A stretch of DNA of 64,000 nucleotides from Megaustenia siamemsis. Taxonomy: Eukaryota > Mollusca > Gastropoda > Stylommatophora > Ariophantidae. Positions 1-10,190 of this stretch are shown here, piece after piece (position 1 is the stretch's first letter; each line of letters starts with the position of its first letter). Position numbers and translations under genes: made by a program. The notes beneath the pieces are model-generated. The model did no database searches. It saw nothing but the letters and a program-made list of their open reading frames with translations, and was not told the origin of the DNA. The stretch lies in the NCBI GenBank assembly GCA_032433765.1, contig JAVIAB010000160.1, positions 20,406,115 to 20,470,114 on the forward strand, given 5' to 3'.

Positions 1-373
1 CATTCATACTTGAGTGGTCTTGGAGCAAAAGCCACCACAATATATTCACAAGACTCCTGTTTACAGCTCATGTGATCATTTGAACATTCAAGCCATGACA
101 CAAGGAAATTTTCCAGATGAAGAATATGTTTATATCACAGGTGGAAAGATATAACTAAACATAGGATCACCTGAATTTTGATTTTCTCAGTTGCGATATG
201 ATTTAATGCAATATAAATGAATGTATTTAGAGAAAATAATTTGATGTCGTATTTAATCATGTTTGTTTCGTTAAATGTGGTTGGTAAACGAAACAAAAAT
301 ATGATTGTATTATAAATTGGATGATGTTCTTGAAGTCCAATCCTAAATTGGTTGGGATGCAAGCCACTGGCCT
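1..373. other. Noncoding sequence upstream of the piggyBac-like element
   Basis: I see no coding exon, RNA gene or recognisable repeat here. Because RAD23 exons follow on the + strand, this is most likely RAD23 intron, but no splice sites are visible in it to prove that. Confidence 0.4.
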
Positions 374-377
374 TTAA

Positions 378-1447
378 CTCTTTCAGGACTATTATCTGAC
401 ACGTCAGTGCGATTAAAAACTGCTGATTTCCGACTTTACCAAGAAAATTCGGCTCTGACGAGTGTAGCTGAATATTTATTTCGTTTTCAATGATTTTTTA
501 TTTCAACCAATACTTGTTTTCCGGATGTAGAAGAGTTCTCACAGAGCTTCCTGTTGATACCACATTATTTCTGAGTTTGAACATTAGAAAATTGTTAATT
601 TACATTCATTGTTTTTTTTTTTCCTCTAATTTCTGTCACATAATGGCCACGCCCACTGCTGGTACATCTTGCAGTCGACCAAAACGATAAAGTGCATAAC
701 AAGCTAGATCTATGTTCAAAACCTTGTTATTGAGTGATTCAGAAATAGAGTATTCATAGTATTTAGACTTGGTCGAGAATTTTGTTGTTGGTAATGGTAG
801 TAATAGTCATGCTAAAAAACCAAGACGATCTGGCTTAGGTTTAGCTGGTGGATGCCTCTATTCCAGCACTATCAGTGCCTCAGAGGAGTCAAGTGGTAGT
901 GACTCTGATAACAAAACTGGTACTTTAGGGCATATCACACAAAATAGGTCAAGTTGTGTAAATAAAAATAATATACTTGACTTGTAAATAATATTGTTGT
1001 GATGTCACATAAATTTATCATATTTTTCATTCTGGGATCATTTACAAAAATGTACATAATTTTGTTGCTTGTGGACATAAATTAATCAAATAAACTATAT
1101 TTTGGAGGAATTTGAATTATGTTGTGTAATATTTCAAGACAAATGGGTAGCAACACTTCTAAACATGGAAAAAGGTAAGTGATTACAAATATTTTGAATT
1201 TAAAATGATCTACTTTGAATATTTTATATTTTAAAAAATAAATTTGTTCCATTAAATAATAACGTATAATAATATATTGCTATTTTCATTTTCTGTATCT
1301 ATTGATGTATAACACATACCACATTTATCTAAATTATTGTGTGAAGTAGTCATAGGAAAAAGGTATATAGTGAAATATTTTGAAACAGGAAAATTAATTT
1401 GGTCCAAACCTAAAAATAATGTGTTTCCTGTTATAGTCCTGAAAGAG
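378..1447. mobile_element. Non-autonomous piggyBac-like DNA transposon
   Basis: The element is bounded by perfect 15-bp terminal inverted repeats, CTCTTTCAGGACTAT at 378-392 and its reverse complement at 1433-1447. Each abuts a TTAA tetranucleotide (374-377 and 1448-1451). TTAA target duplication is the hallmark of the piggyBac superfamily, while the exact TIR sequence belongs to no member I recognise. The 1,070-bp interior cannot encode a full transposase of about 550-600 residues. It holds only short open frames at 490-690 and 769-987; the second has an acidic Ser/Asp-rich stretch (ISASEESSGSDSDNKTG) reminiscent of piggyBac transposase N-termini. It lies upstream of the RAD23 exon at 1541, presumably in an intron. 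Confidence 0.75.
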
Positions 1448-1540
1448 TTAATTCTTTCTCTTTTTTTTTTTTAATATAAAATAATTTATTCCTTTTTTTA
1501 AAATTAAAATTGAAAGGCATTTCCCCAATTTGATTTGCAG

Positions 1541-1696
1541 TTAATTAGTCAGCATCAGGAAAGCTTTGTACGTATGATGAATGAGACAGATGAGGGTTCG
1601 GATCAGGAAGTCAGGCAAGGAGCAGGTGGTACACAAGCTCCACCTGGCTCTGGTTACATTTCTGTCACACCTGAAGAGAAACTAGCTATTGACAGG
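1541..1696 (+). CDS. RAD23: RAD23 nucleotide-excision-repair/proteasome shuttle protein, penultimate exon
   Basis: This 156-bp exon (52 codons, phase 0 at both ends) follows a TTTGCAG acceptor and is followed by a GTGAGT donor. It encodes LISQHQESFVRMMNE, then a Gly/Gln-rich linker, then the motif YISVTPEEKLAIDR. That matches the end of the XPC-binding (STI1-like) domain and the linker into the second UBA domain of RAD23A/RAD23B, where the vertebrate proteins read ISQHQEHF and YIQVTPQEKEAIER. RAD23 carries ubiquitinated substrates to the proteasome and stabilises XPC in DNA damage recognition. The N-terminal UBL and UBA1 exons must lie upstream of the window. Identification is by protein family recall, with the spliced join to the next exon read by eye. 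Confidence 0.93.
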
Positions 1697-2179
1697 GTGA
1701 GTAGTTGAGTGTTAGTAAATTTTTGTTATTTAAGAACAAAATGCAATTATATTGTCACAAGTTGACTCACAGTGGAAATAATGCTAAGTAAAAGATATCA
1801 AGGGTGTTTAGAACACATGCTTGGTGAGCACACCACCAAGATTACTAGATGAGAACTTACCTAGAACTTTTTTTGAGGGAACAAGAACCAGGGAGGATAT
1901 AGAAACACATGAAGACAAAGATCATCATCAAGTGCCATGTCTACTAACATAAGTGACCATATCTCCCCTACTTTCTATCTTTACAGCTAAATAAGTTTTG
2001 CTCATTACTGTGCCGTTCTCCTATCTTATACCTTTCTCTATTTTTTCCTCCTCCCTTGATTTTAGTGGTTGTCTTCGTAAGTTTCACCTGTTCTCGTCTC
2101 ATTACTTGGCCAGGACAAAAGATAAAAATAAATTACACCTGGAGGGGACTTTTAAAGACAGTCTCTCTTTCTTCATTTC

Positions 2180-2440
2180 CTCTTGTACATCCTCCCTTTT
2201 GGGTGTCAATGGAGATACAAAGTTCTGGTTCTTGCCCTCTTGGCGGCTTCATTCATTGTCAGTTGAATGCTGCTGTAACATTTCTTTGATGTCCATCTTA
2301 TTCTGGGTCTGCCTCTTGCTCTTCTTCCCTCTCTTTCAATATATGCTTTGTGTGATAAAGAATCAAACAGCATTCTTTCTAGATGTAGAGACTTTCAAGA
2401 AAGTACATGATAGAAAGGTTGAAGAGAGCTCTTGTTGGTA
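2180..2440 (-). mobile_element. LINE 3'-end fragment (relative of 41640-42430)
   Basis: Read on the - strand, the segment matches the C-terminal end of the LINE copy near 41.65-41.93 kb. Both carry the arginine-rich RP.I.WTDNIKEML-type stretch followed by the same 3' flank ending in sequence for a QHH or QQH tail. It is degraded by stops and indels. The open frames on the + strand here are antisense artefacts. Confidence 0.6.
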
Positions 2441-2519
2441 ACCTATGCCACTATGGAGGGTGAAAATAGGCAAGAATAGAACAAAAAATATGTCACGTGT
2501 TTACCATTGTTATGTGTCA

Positions 2520-2995
2520 TGATTGATTATTGAGTTATTTGCGGGTCATCATCATTGCACTCCAAACATGTCTATCGGTGCCCAGGTCCCTTCTCAGCAA
2601 GTTTTGCAGTGTCTGACGACTCCAGTTCTGTGTTGGTTGATAAGTCTTATTATACACCCACTGAATTTCTCTTTTCTGACTTTGCTTGTCTTATCTCCCA
2701 TCTTTTTCATCGAAGAAGTGACGTAGACCCATGGTTGTCGTAGTCCTGTGCTCTTCCCACATCTTGGAAGGCATTGATGACATCTGCCCGATCCATTGGT
2801 TGGCCAGTAGGCCAACCTGTCCGTTCTTTAATTTTTCCATACTCCCACATGCCCAGGGACGTAGACAAATTTGACCCTATGTATTTTTGGCTTCTGTAAT
2901 GATTCTACCCATACAGAACCCGCCTCCACTTTTCTTATCATGATCATCGTTTAGTATGCAGGTGTGGGTGTAGTCTTGTCATGATTAGTTCTCGC
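2520..2995 (-). mobile_element. RNase-H-bearing LINE fragment, copy 1
   Basis: This is the homologue, with scattered substitutions and small indels, of the copy at 18235-18745. In the second copy the - strand reads VSGHAEVWGNERADR, the classic retroelement RNase H signature (GH....GNE.AD), followed by an MDW-type alpha-helical tail. Here the frame is more broken. Both copies end at an equivalent point with CAT-rich sequence, consistent with the 3' part of a LINE carrying an RNase H domain. Confidence 0.6.
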
Positions 2996-3949
2996 AGCAA
3001 ACATAAGAGGTAGAAAAGAAAAGTCAAAGCTGCCTCCATTCCTTGATGGGTGTATGAGGAAGTGTGGTGTTATTGACCATATATTACCAAAACTAATGAC
3101 ACATTTATTAGGTTGTGTGATTAGAATCACCCCAGGCCTCCCTTATTTTCTCAGTTTGAGTCAAAGGTAGTCATTGTAGGACAAAGAGGAGCTTAGTCTA
3201 ACACGGACTGAGAATGGAGATTGAATCAGCTATAGCTTCCTTGAAGTAGATTTTAATGTAAAAAATAAGTAGAGAAATAGACTCTAAGGCAGAGCTTCAA
3301 AAGGTTCACACACAATGTCTGCAGCATAAGTAGAAGGTAATCTATAGAGCCTCAAGCTTTGGGAAGTGGTTATCAGGGAGGATATCATCTTGAAGCTGTA
3401 GGCTATGTGAGACAGTCAGTATGTATTATGTGCTTTATATGACTGTGGGGGCTTAATCTGTTTGAGACTGTCAACTTGCACTTTATGCCTCAGGAAATAT
3501 ACATTATACATAAAATGGAGGCTATAGCCTTGTAGACTTTTAACAGGATCTTCAGGTTTTGCTATATAGAGGTTTCATATTTCAACCAAAGGGTATGCTT
3601 CATGTGAGCTGCTAAAAGGTGCTATAAGCTGTCAGTTTCTACATATGTGATAGTCTAGAGAAATTTTGTGTTTATTCTAGGCATATGCTTTGCACTCTTG
3701 AAGCTTACATTCCTTTTTGGTGGTCTTTTGAAGGTCACTTTTATGGAAAGAGAAATCCATGGAGTTTGAAAATCTCAATTTGAGCCTTGTTTCTTACACT
3801 GTTTTTATATATTGAGATATTTCTCTATTTATACACAAAAATGATGGTTGTCTCAAAGTGAAAAGATTCACCAAAGAGCAAGATCAGAATTAATGGAGAG
3901 GTTATGAAACAGGTCACCTTGTAAGTCTTGAATGTGTAGTCAACATCAC

Positions 3950-4046
3950 TGGGTGAACCTGGAAGCCATCAATCTGGATCTAACCTGACCTCTTGAATTT
4001 AGTAGTTCAGTTCACTAACCACTTGGCTATTGCTGCTCCCATATTT
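3950..4046 (-). mobile_element. SINE head remnant (tRNA-derived SINE class 1)
   Basis: On the - strand the segment reads from a decayed GAGC.GC.ATAGC...GTGGTTAGTGAACTG A-box region through a degenerate B box into the CTTCCAGGTTCACCCAG module. This is the same order as in the intact class-1 SINEs at 43597-44116. It is clearly older than those copies. Confidence 0.6.
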
Positions 4047-4180
4047 AGTGTACTTTTAAGGGCAGACAATGATGAGTAGTCGTAAATGTGAATGCAGCAG
4101 AAGAAAAGGCTGTACCATTGATCTGTTTTGACTTACTGTTTTCATGTTTTTAACATCCTTTGAATTTTACACTTTTACAG

Positions 4181-4306
4181 TTGAAGGCCTTAGGTTTTCC
4201 AGAGCCAATGTGCATCCAAGCTTATTTTGCCTGTGATAAAAATGAGGACCTGGCTGCCAATTTTTTATTGTCACAGAATTTTGAAGATGATGACTTCCCA
4301 AGTTGA
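4181..4306 (+). CDS. RAD23: RAD23 last coding exon, C-terminal UBA domain
   Basis: This exon follows a pyrimidine-rich TTTTACAG acceptor in phase 0 and encodes 41 residues plus a TGA stop. [20 protein letters not shown] followed by [10 protein letters not shown] is the conserved second UBA domain of RAD23, including the hydrophobic patch that binds ubiquitin and the GFPE and AANFLL signatures. An acidic tail EDDDFPS precedes the stop, much as vertebrate RAD23 ends shortly after this domain. No frameshift or premature stop is present, so the gene looks functional. UBA2 is known in yeast Rad23 as an intrinsic stabilisation signal that protects the shuttle from degradation. Confidence 0.95.
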   Translation: MKALGFPEPMCIQAYFACDKNEDLAANFLLSQNFEDDDFPS

Positions 4307-4725
4307 TTATTTTCTCACTGTCTCTCTCTCTCACTTATTTAACAGAAAAAGAATTAATAAATATAAATTATTTGTGCTTACTGGATATTTTCAGAGGTAA
4401 ATATCAGTTGGATTTTTGTTACCCTAGTGTAATCCTTGTTTGATGAAACATGTTTATGAGATATTTGAAGAGAGTAAATACAGTTGGATTTATGAAAAAG
4501 ATTGAAGTTTATGATACAATAATGAATTACAAGTTACAATTATACACAATAATAAACACTTTGGTTGATGTGTCTGTTAATTTGCGTTTTGCTATTTCTA
4601 TAATGAATTACTTTCAAGCAAGACTTCTTGACTTGATAGCACAGTTATAAATGTTAGAGTATCTATGATAGAATGTGATGCTTAATTGTTCATTCTGCAT
4701 TGAATAAACAGCTTGGATTGTTACT
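4307..4725 (+). other. RAD23 3' UTR with candidate polyadenylation signal
   Basis: The AT-rich sequence after the stop codon ends near a canonical AATAAA at 4703-4708, followed by T/G-rich sequence as expected for a cleavage site. Earlier ATAAA-type sequences near 4355 and 4546 could serve as alternative sites. The exact 3' end cannot be fixed without transcript data. Confidence 0.55.
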
Positions 4726-4909
4726 CTGGATTCTATTTTGTGCCTTCTGCTCTGTTGTATTGTTGGCCTGACTTGTCTTCAGCTGTCTTTTTCCCAGACA
4801 ATCCTTGAACCTGCACACTTGTTTCTCTCCACGAGTGACTGAGTGAACAAAAATCTGGCTATTTGTTACAGTTTGTTTTTAACCTAACCTGAGATTACCT
4901 TACCAAAGT

Positions 4910-5149
4910 AAAATTTACTGCATCAAAACACAGATTCCTCAAAATTTGACATTTCCCCCCCCCCCCCCCCCCCCCCCCCATGTACTTTCATATTTACCAA
5001 TTTCAGTGCCCCCTGAGTGTTTCATTTATTTCCATTGCTGATGGATTTTTTTTTTTATTTGGTGCTCATGAAATACATCATTAGATGCACACAAAAAAAC
5101 CCTCAAATTTTCACGTAATTGGTCGTGTCTCTCCGCCCCCAATATTTTA
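4910..5149 (+). repeat. Dispersed repeat E, left part (interrupted copy)
   Basis: The segment from the AAAACACA and CAAAATTTGACATTT stretch to the TTTCATGAGATAC-like end parallels 50330-50560. It contains a run of about 24 cytosines at 4956-4979 where the other copy has ordinary C-rich sequence. The remainder of this repeat resumes at 5691 after a LINE insertion. Confidence 0.6.
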
Positions 5150-5158
5150 TTTTGCTAT

Positions 5159-5690
5159 CTATCTATCTATTGACCTTTCGAGCCGTAACGGCCCATAGGG
5201 CGTAGACCAAGATACACCTTCTCCTATATGGATTTTTTTGTTCTAGCAGTTTTCTTTTAAAGATATTTTATCAAATCTCGCCATCTGTCTCTGTTCTGTG
5301 CAAGCAGTTCTATCTCATTGAGGGAGCCGACTCCTGCTGCTCTTGCCTCTCTCATCAATGTTCTTCTCAGTGTCTCCCTGGGTCTTCCTCTTTTTCTTTT
5401 ACCTGTTGTTTCCCATATGAGGGCTTGCTTTGCTATTCGGTTATTATCTCTTCTCATCACATGTCCAACGTATGACCATCGTCTTTTCTTTATTACTGAA
5501 GATATTAGTGGTTGATTGGCGATTTCTCTAATTTCCTCATTTGTTTTGAATTCGTTCCATGCTATACAAGTATTTTCCTTAGACATTTATTTTCGAATGC
5601 GTTCAACTTTGTTTCTATATCTCTTGTTGTTTTCCAGCTTTCACACGCATACGTAAGGGTTGATAGTACATTTGATTTGAATAGCCTAAG
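5159..5690 (-). mobile_element. 5'-truncated RTE-like LINE (family 1), inserted into repeat E
   Basis: The - strand encodes the C-terminal LINE region: CESWKTTRDIETKLNAFENK in one frame, then a frame change, then AWNEFKTNEEIREIANQPL and the GHVMRRDN and KRGRPRETL motifs, ending LIKYL-stop. The 3' end carries a (TATC)n tract. The insertion is flanked by the 9-bp direct repeat TTTTGCTAT at 5150-5158 and 5691-5699, a good target site duplication. The reverse transcriptase domain is missing because of 5' truncation. Confidence 0.85.
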
Positions 5691-5699
5691 TTTTGCTAT

Positions 5700-6050
5700 A
5701 GCCAGGGAAATTTCCTTAGTTGTTGGCAGACAGCAAACAACCCTTTGTGACTGGGGAAACACAGTGAATAACACTATGTGGCCACCGAATGTAATGACAG
5801 ACTGTGACACGTCCGGCCCTTGAGGTGAAACTTGGGTCATTAATCAACCTGAGCCAGGAATTTCGAGTCCCCATGTTTTACCTAGTGTGAACAATGGGAC
5901 TGTGTCAAGAGTTCAGAGAGATTACTATTTTTATAGCACCTAATGTTACATTCAAGTGGTAGTCATTTTTACTACGTTATTGTAACTGGATGAGTTACAG
6001 ATAAGTATCATAATTAAGGGTTAAGGGCATCTATTTCAGTATCTGCCAGT
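5700..6050 (+). repeat. Dispersed repeat E, right part
   Basis: GCCAGGGAAATTTCCTTAG and the following 300 bases align with 50560-50900, including ACAACCCTTTGTGACT, CGAGTCCCCATGTTTT and CCTAGTGTGAACA. No coding capacity is seen. The B-box-like TTCGAGTCCC suggests a possible SINE relationship, but I cannot place a full promoter. Confidence 0.6.
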
Positions 6051-6420
6051 GACCATGACTACCAAATATCAATAATAGTCTGCATTTAATGTCTGTAAAG
6101 ACCAAATCAAGAAAAAGCATCGATTAATATATCTGTTACAAATTAATATAGACAACTGTTTGTATATGGGCTTTCTATTATTGTTAGTACTCATGTCTTT
6201 TAGTCTTAAAAAAACAGATTTATGTTTGGAGTGGGTTCAGATCTCATGTTGAGCCACCTTTATATCTAGTCATTGGCATTCCTCTTTTTATATTTTTACC
6301 AACATGTTTTGTTTTGGGGGTGGGTGTGTGTGTGCGGGGTGTTTATGACTGGTGTGTATGTAAACATCCTGGTTAACTTCGTTTGGACCTGGAAATATTC
6401 TGTCAAAGAAGTTTTAGACA
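6051..6420. other. Unannotated sequence with a short GT-rich tract
   Basis: I see no gene. A GT/G-rich run lies near 6316-6345. Confidence 0.3.
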
Positions 6421-6424
6421 TATT

Positions 6425-6860
6425 GCAGAACTTTTAACAAATGCAGGAATCCCTGAGAGGTTATAAAATGTTTGGACCTTCAAATGTATTATCTCCCATT
6501 ACTTATGCATGTGTGAGCTGGAGAGCAACAAAAGAAATAGAAAGAAAATTGTATCCATTAAAAAGCAAATTTGCCAGGAATATATTTTGTATATCTCTGA
6601 GTAAATTCAAGATTAATGCAGATGTAAGAGAAATGGCCATGCAGCCTACAATATTATCTATAATCAAGAAAACAATATGGAGATAACAAGAGAACATCAA
6701 AGACAAAGAATATCATAAATGGGAAACATCAGGAAAAAGAAAAGGAAGCTGGCCTATATAAGCATTGAGAAGAATGCTTAAAAGTGAGGTAATGACATTA
6801 GCTCACTTACTGAAATTGAGAGGTTTGTTCAGAACAAGGACATGTGATGAGACACAACAC
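6425..6860 (+). mobile_element. Degraded RTE-like LINE fragment (family 1 relative)
   Basis: The frame from 6441 reads SPITYACVSWRATKEIERKL, then KINADVREMAMQPTILSIIKK, which parallel LSTLTYACESWKTTRDIETKL and KTNEEIREIANQPLISSVIKK of family 1. Stops and indels break the rest, including a decayed KRKGSW remnant of the KRGRPR motif. Confidence 0.75.
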
Positions 6861-6944
6861 TGTGGATTCTTTGCTTAGTCTGATCATGCTGTCAGAATCA
6901 TAGCAACAAATTGCTGGACACCGTGACTTTTATTTATTTATTTT

Positions 6945-7440
6945 TTTTATTTCGTGTACCTTGTATGTCATCGCTTGTCAAATAATTGGACAGCTATCAC
7001 CACTTTTGTCCAACAAGGAAATAACTCTAGAGGCAAAATGGCACTGTACAATACAATCTTCATCCCAACATTGTGCTACCAATGCCAGTCCTGGACTCTA
7101 AATGCAAGAAAGATAACCTCTACTGAGATGAAGTGTGCTAGAGGAATGACAGGAAACAGCCTGAGAGACAAGATCAGAAGTAAAGAACTGAGAAAAAAAC
7201 TAGCAATAACCCCTGCCATAGAATATATAAAGAAACAACAGTTACAATGGTTTGGCCACGTGACATGGCAGAGTGATCAAAACACAACACAAGCCCTCAA
7301 TAAATGTTGCGAGAACACCAGACCCAAGGCTCTACCACGAAAAAGATAGATTGATGGAATATTAGAAACACTAGGAAACAAGAGCAAAAGACCGCAAATT
7401 ATATCTCCCCTTGACACTGAAAGGCAAATGAGGAAGGAAA
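6945..7440 (+). mobile_element. LINE C-terminal fragment, family 2
   Basis: The frame from 6954 encodes NTIFIPTLCYQCQSWTLNAR, then EMKCARGMTGNSLRDKIRS, then KKQQLQWFGHVT and RPKALPRKR-stop. The 3' portion contains GCAAATTATATCTCCCCTTG, a family landmark repeated in reverse near 15.57 kb and 63.31 kb. It is truncated at the 5' side and has no RT domain. Confidence 0.8.
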
Positions 7441-7724
7441 GAAGTAGTATGTCATTTTTGGCATAAAATATAAATAACAAGTGGAATTGAAAGTACAGAC
7501 TCCATCCACATTTTTCCTCCTTATTCTTCTTCTGTTATTACATGTCATTAGATTAAGACAGAAAGATTGTATCATAGATGCCCTTATTATTATTATTATA
7601 ATAATAGGCTTCAATCTTATATGATTTTATCCCCCTATACTTGATCCTTCCAGCGGCGTTAGACATCACCTAGGACTCTTAAGTGTTTTTTTTGACATCC
7701 ATCTCTGTTCTAATCTATGTCAAT

Positions 7725-8185
7725 AGAAATGAGAAAGAGAGTTCATCAGTGCTATATAGAACCAATTCTGACCTGTGGAAGCGAATCATGGCCAGAGTAG
7801 ACAAACAAATGAAAAGACGATTAGAGGCCACAATGATAGGATTTCTCAGTAGAATGTTGAAAGTTCCCTGGACAGCTAAAAAGACCAATGAGGAAGTTCT
7901 CAAAGAGGCCAACACAAAAAAGCAGCTCCTAAAAAACGTCAAAAAGAAACAATCAACATTTTTCGGGCACATCATGAGAAGTGGAAAGTTGGAATACTTG
8001 GTTACAATTGGCAAAATAAAAGGAAAAAGAGAGATCACGGACGACAAAGAGAGAAAATACTGGATAGCTTGGTGTCATGGCATGGAAAACAGTCAACAAC
8101 AGAACTGATACGATGCACTGTAGATAGACGATTGTGGAATGACATGATCGCCTACACCAACCGGTATGGCACATGATGATGATGA
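7725..8185 (+). mobile_element. LINE C-terminal fragment, family 3, with ATG-repeat tail
   Basis: The frame reads KRRLEATMIGFLSRMLKVPW, then TAKKTNEEVLKEANTKKQLL, then FFGHIMRSGKLEYLVTIGKI, and ends near a (GATGAT)n tail at 8172-8187. The same order is seen at 25945-26575, 46575-47065 and 61721-62286. It is truncated and lacks RT. Confidence 0.8.
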
Positions 8186-8191
8186 TCTCTG

Positions 8192-8400
8192 TTCTGGGCA
8201 AGATGTTTGACCGTATCAATTAGTCTATACCAACTAACTTTGTTTCTCCTATTAGTGTTCTTTTCAGTGTCTCTCTAAGTCTTCCTCTTTTTCTACTGTA
8301 TCCTGATGTTTCCCCTATGTGGGTCTCTTGTGAAAATCTCCTGTTGTCTTGTCCCAACATTTGCTTGACATATGGCTATCTTCTCTGGAAATTGTAAATG
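8192..8400 (-). mobile_element. RTE-like LINE fragment, family 1 relative
   Basis: CTCTGTTCTGGGCAAGATGT through TCAGTGTCTCTCTAAGTCTT corresponds, on the - strand, to the C-terminal LLAQNRD and GRPRETL region of family 1. It is diverged and broken by stops. Confidence 0.6.
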
Positions 8401-8870
8401 AGATCATTGGTTCCATCATAACCCCATGATTATTCAGCATATGGTTATAATCTTCACAGCCACATGTGACATTTAATCCAGTTCACACAATATTAAGCAG
8501 CTCACAAGCACTTGCTGATAAATCACATGGTATTTCACAAAGTTCACAGACAGCTACTGCAGTAGCAGCAAAATTTTACCATGCATTTCCTAAAAATAAT
8601 ACTAAGTCAGTGTTTTCAACTGAAAATGAATTTTTTTTTTTCGTCGGTCTTACTCATTTTAGAGAAAATGGGTTCAAAGCCATTCTGATCAGGGATCAAA
8701 TAAAAATTCAGACTTGAACAACCAACTCATAGTGACGGCACTGGACAAGCTGCCTTTATTCTCTGATCCTACAAGTCCCCCGTCCGTCTGTAGATCCCAT
8801 AAATGGGAAATGCTGTAAAGATTGTTTTTTCTTTTACTCATTTTAGAGAATTTGTTAGTAAACTTCTCCA

Positions 8871-9149
8871 TTGTGGACAAGAAACCCAGGCTCTGTCCTG
8901 ATCAACGATTTCTAGATATGTTTTTTCTAAATGAGTACTATATTTTGTTCTGAGGAAGAATGATGAGACAGAGCCCAGGCTCTGTCCTGATCAACGATTT
9001 CTAGATTCTAAATGTGTTTTTTCTAAATGAGTACTATATTTTGGTCTGAGGAAGAATGATGAGACAGAGCCCAGGCTCTGTCCTGATCAACGATTTCTAG
9101 ATTCTAAATGTGTTTTTTCTAAATGAGTACTATATTTTGGTCTGAGGAA
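8871..9149. repeat. Three-unit tandem repeat, about 96 bp per unit
   Basis: A unit beginning near CCCAGGCTCTGTCCTGATCA and ending TGAGTACTATATTTTG.TCTG occurs at offsets of 89 and 96 bases. The first copy lacks a 7-bp piece near CTAGATTCTAA. The last two units are almost identical, so the expansion is recent. Confidence 0.9.
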
Positions 9150-9685
9150 GGATAATGGCACTGGCATAACACTGACTATGTTACCCAAACTTGTGCTGAT
9201 TGTTAACAAGTTATATCAAATATTAACACCACATTCTTTATCTGCAACCTGGAGCAATGGATATTTGTTTCCCTCTATTTGATACTCAACTTTTTACCTC
9301 TTCCTTGAGTTTTCTTACCTGAAGCAGAAGGCATAGTTCGTCTAAACAATCAAGATCTTCCAATTCATTTGCTGGCATTGTTTTTGTTTCTAATATATCA
9401 AGATATACCATATGTACTATAATCCTAGCATATAAAATCACTTGGTGTTGCTAAAGTGATGTGTTGTATATGCCTAGCTCAAAATTAGTATCATATATTA
9501 ATTACATAGGCTGCTCATTAGCTTAGTAATTTGCTGTAGCAATCCTATATGCATAATTATTAACCTTTTTCAATTAAAATTTGTTCACCAAACCAATAAT
9601 CTTACAATGCCATATAACAAAATACCTGCTCATGGGAAGTAATGAAATCAGAGATAAACTTACACATTAAAAAAAAAAACATGTA
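9150..9685. other. Unannotated AT-rich sequence
   Basis: I see no coding exon or known repeat here. Confidence 0.3.
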
Positions 9686-9750
9686 GGTAGTTGATGGATC
9701 ATTCTCACTGCACAATGAACAACTCCATAAGTGCTCATGTTATTTTTTAT
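9686..9750 (-). mobile_element. SINE class 2 tail fragment
   Basis: GATGGATCATTCTCACTGCA followed by CAATGAACAACTCCATA resembles the reverse complement of the class-2 SINE 3' end near 12.5 kb and the minisatellite unit at 58.5-60.7 kb. The match is short and decayed. Confidence 0.4.
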
Positions 9751-9829
9751 ATAAAATAAACATGTTGATTGATTAAAAATAAGCAATATGCAGCTCATTA
9801 CTACTTCAGCCAGTGTTGTGCTACCAATG

Positions 9830-10190
9830 ACAGATGTGGATGTTAACAGCAAAGGTGAAAAGAAGGATCACAATTACTGAAAACAGGTTTCTTCTCAAGG
9901 TGCTTAATGTGACAGTAAGAGACTCAATAGGAAATGAAGTCAGGAAAAGATTGGAAGTAATACCAGTCCAGAGCTTTATCCAGAGACAACAAATTAAATG
10001 GTTTGGGCTAATAATGGCTGTTATTGGCACTCGGCTATCTGTAACAAGCATTAACAGATGCTACAAAAGAAGAGGTAGAGAAAGACCCTTAAAGAGACGG
10101 AGAAGCAACATTTTTGACATCACTCAAGGCACTAAACCAAAGAGGACTGTCAAGAATGCTCCATTTTAATTTGATGCTGAAAGGCAGAAT
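9830..10190 (+). mobile_element. Degraded LINE C-terminal fragment
   Basis: The frame reads RKRLEVIPVQSFIQRQQIKW followed by FGLIM and a basic RRGRERPLKRRR stretch. The order resembles the I.EYIEQQQLKWFGNL region of the LINE at 53.0-54.1 kb and family 2. No catalytic domain remains. Confidence 0.65.

Larger units (their letters stand above)
1697..4180 (+). other. Last RAD23 intron, filled with retroelement relics
   Basis: The intron runs from the GTGAGT donor to the TTTTACAG acceptor, about 2.5 kb. It contains LINE relics at 2180-2440 and 2520-2995 and a SINE head at 3950-4046. The 3131-3949 part has no repeat or coding sequence that I recognise. Confidence 0.85.

Noticed and set aside
1998..2441. 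147-codon Ser/Leu/Phe-rich frame
   Set aside because: It lies antisense over a degraded LINE within the RAD23 intron; no host gene features.
7715..8047. 110-codon - strand frame
   Set aside because: It is antisense to the family 3 LINE on the + strand.
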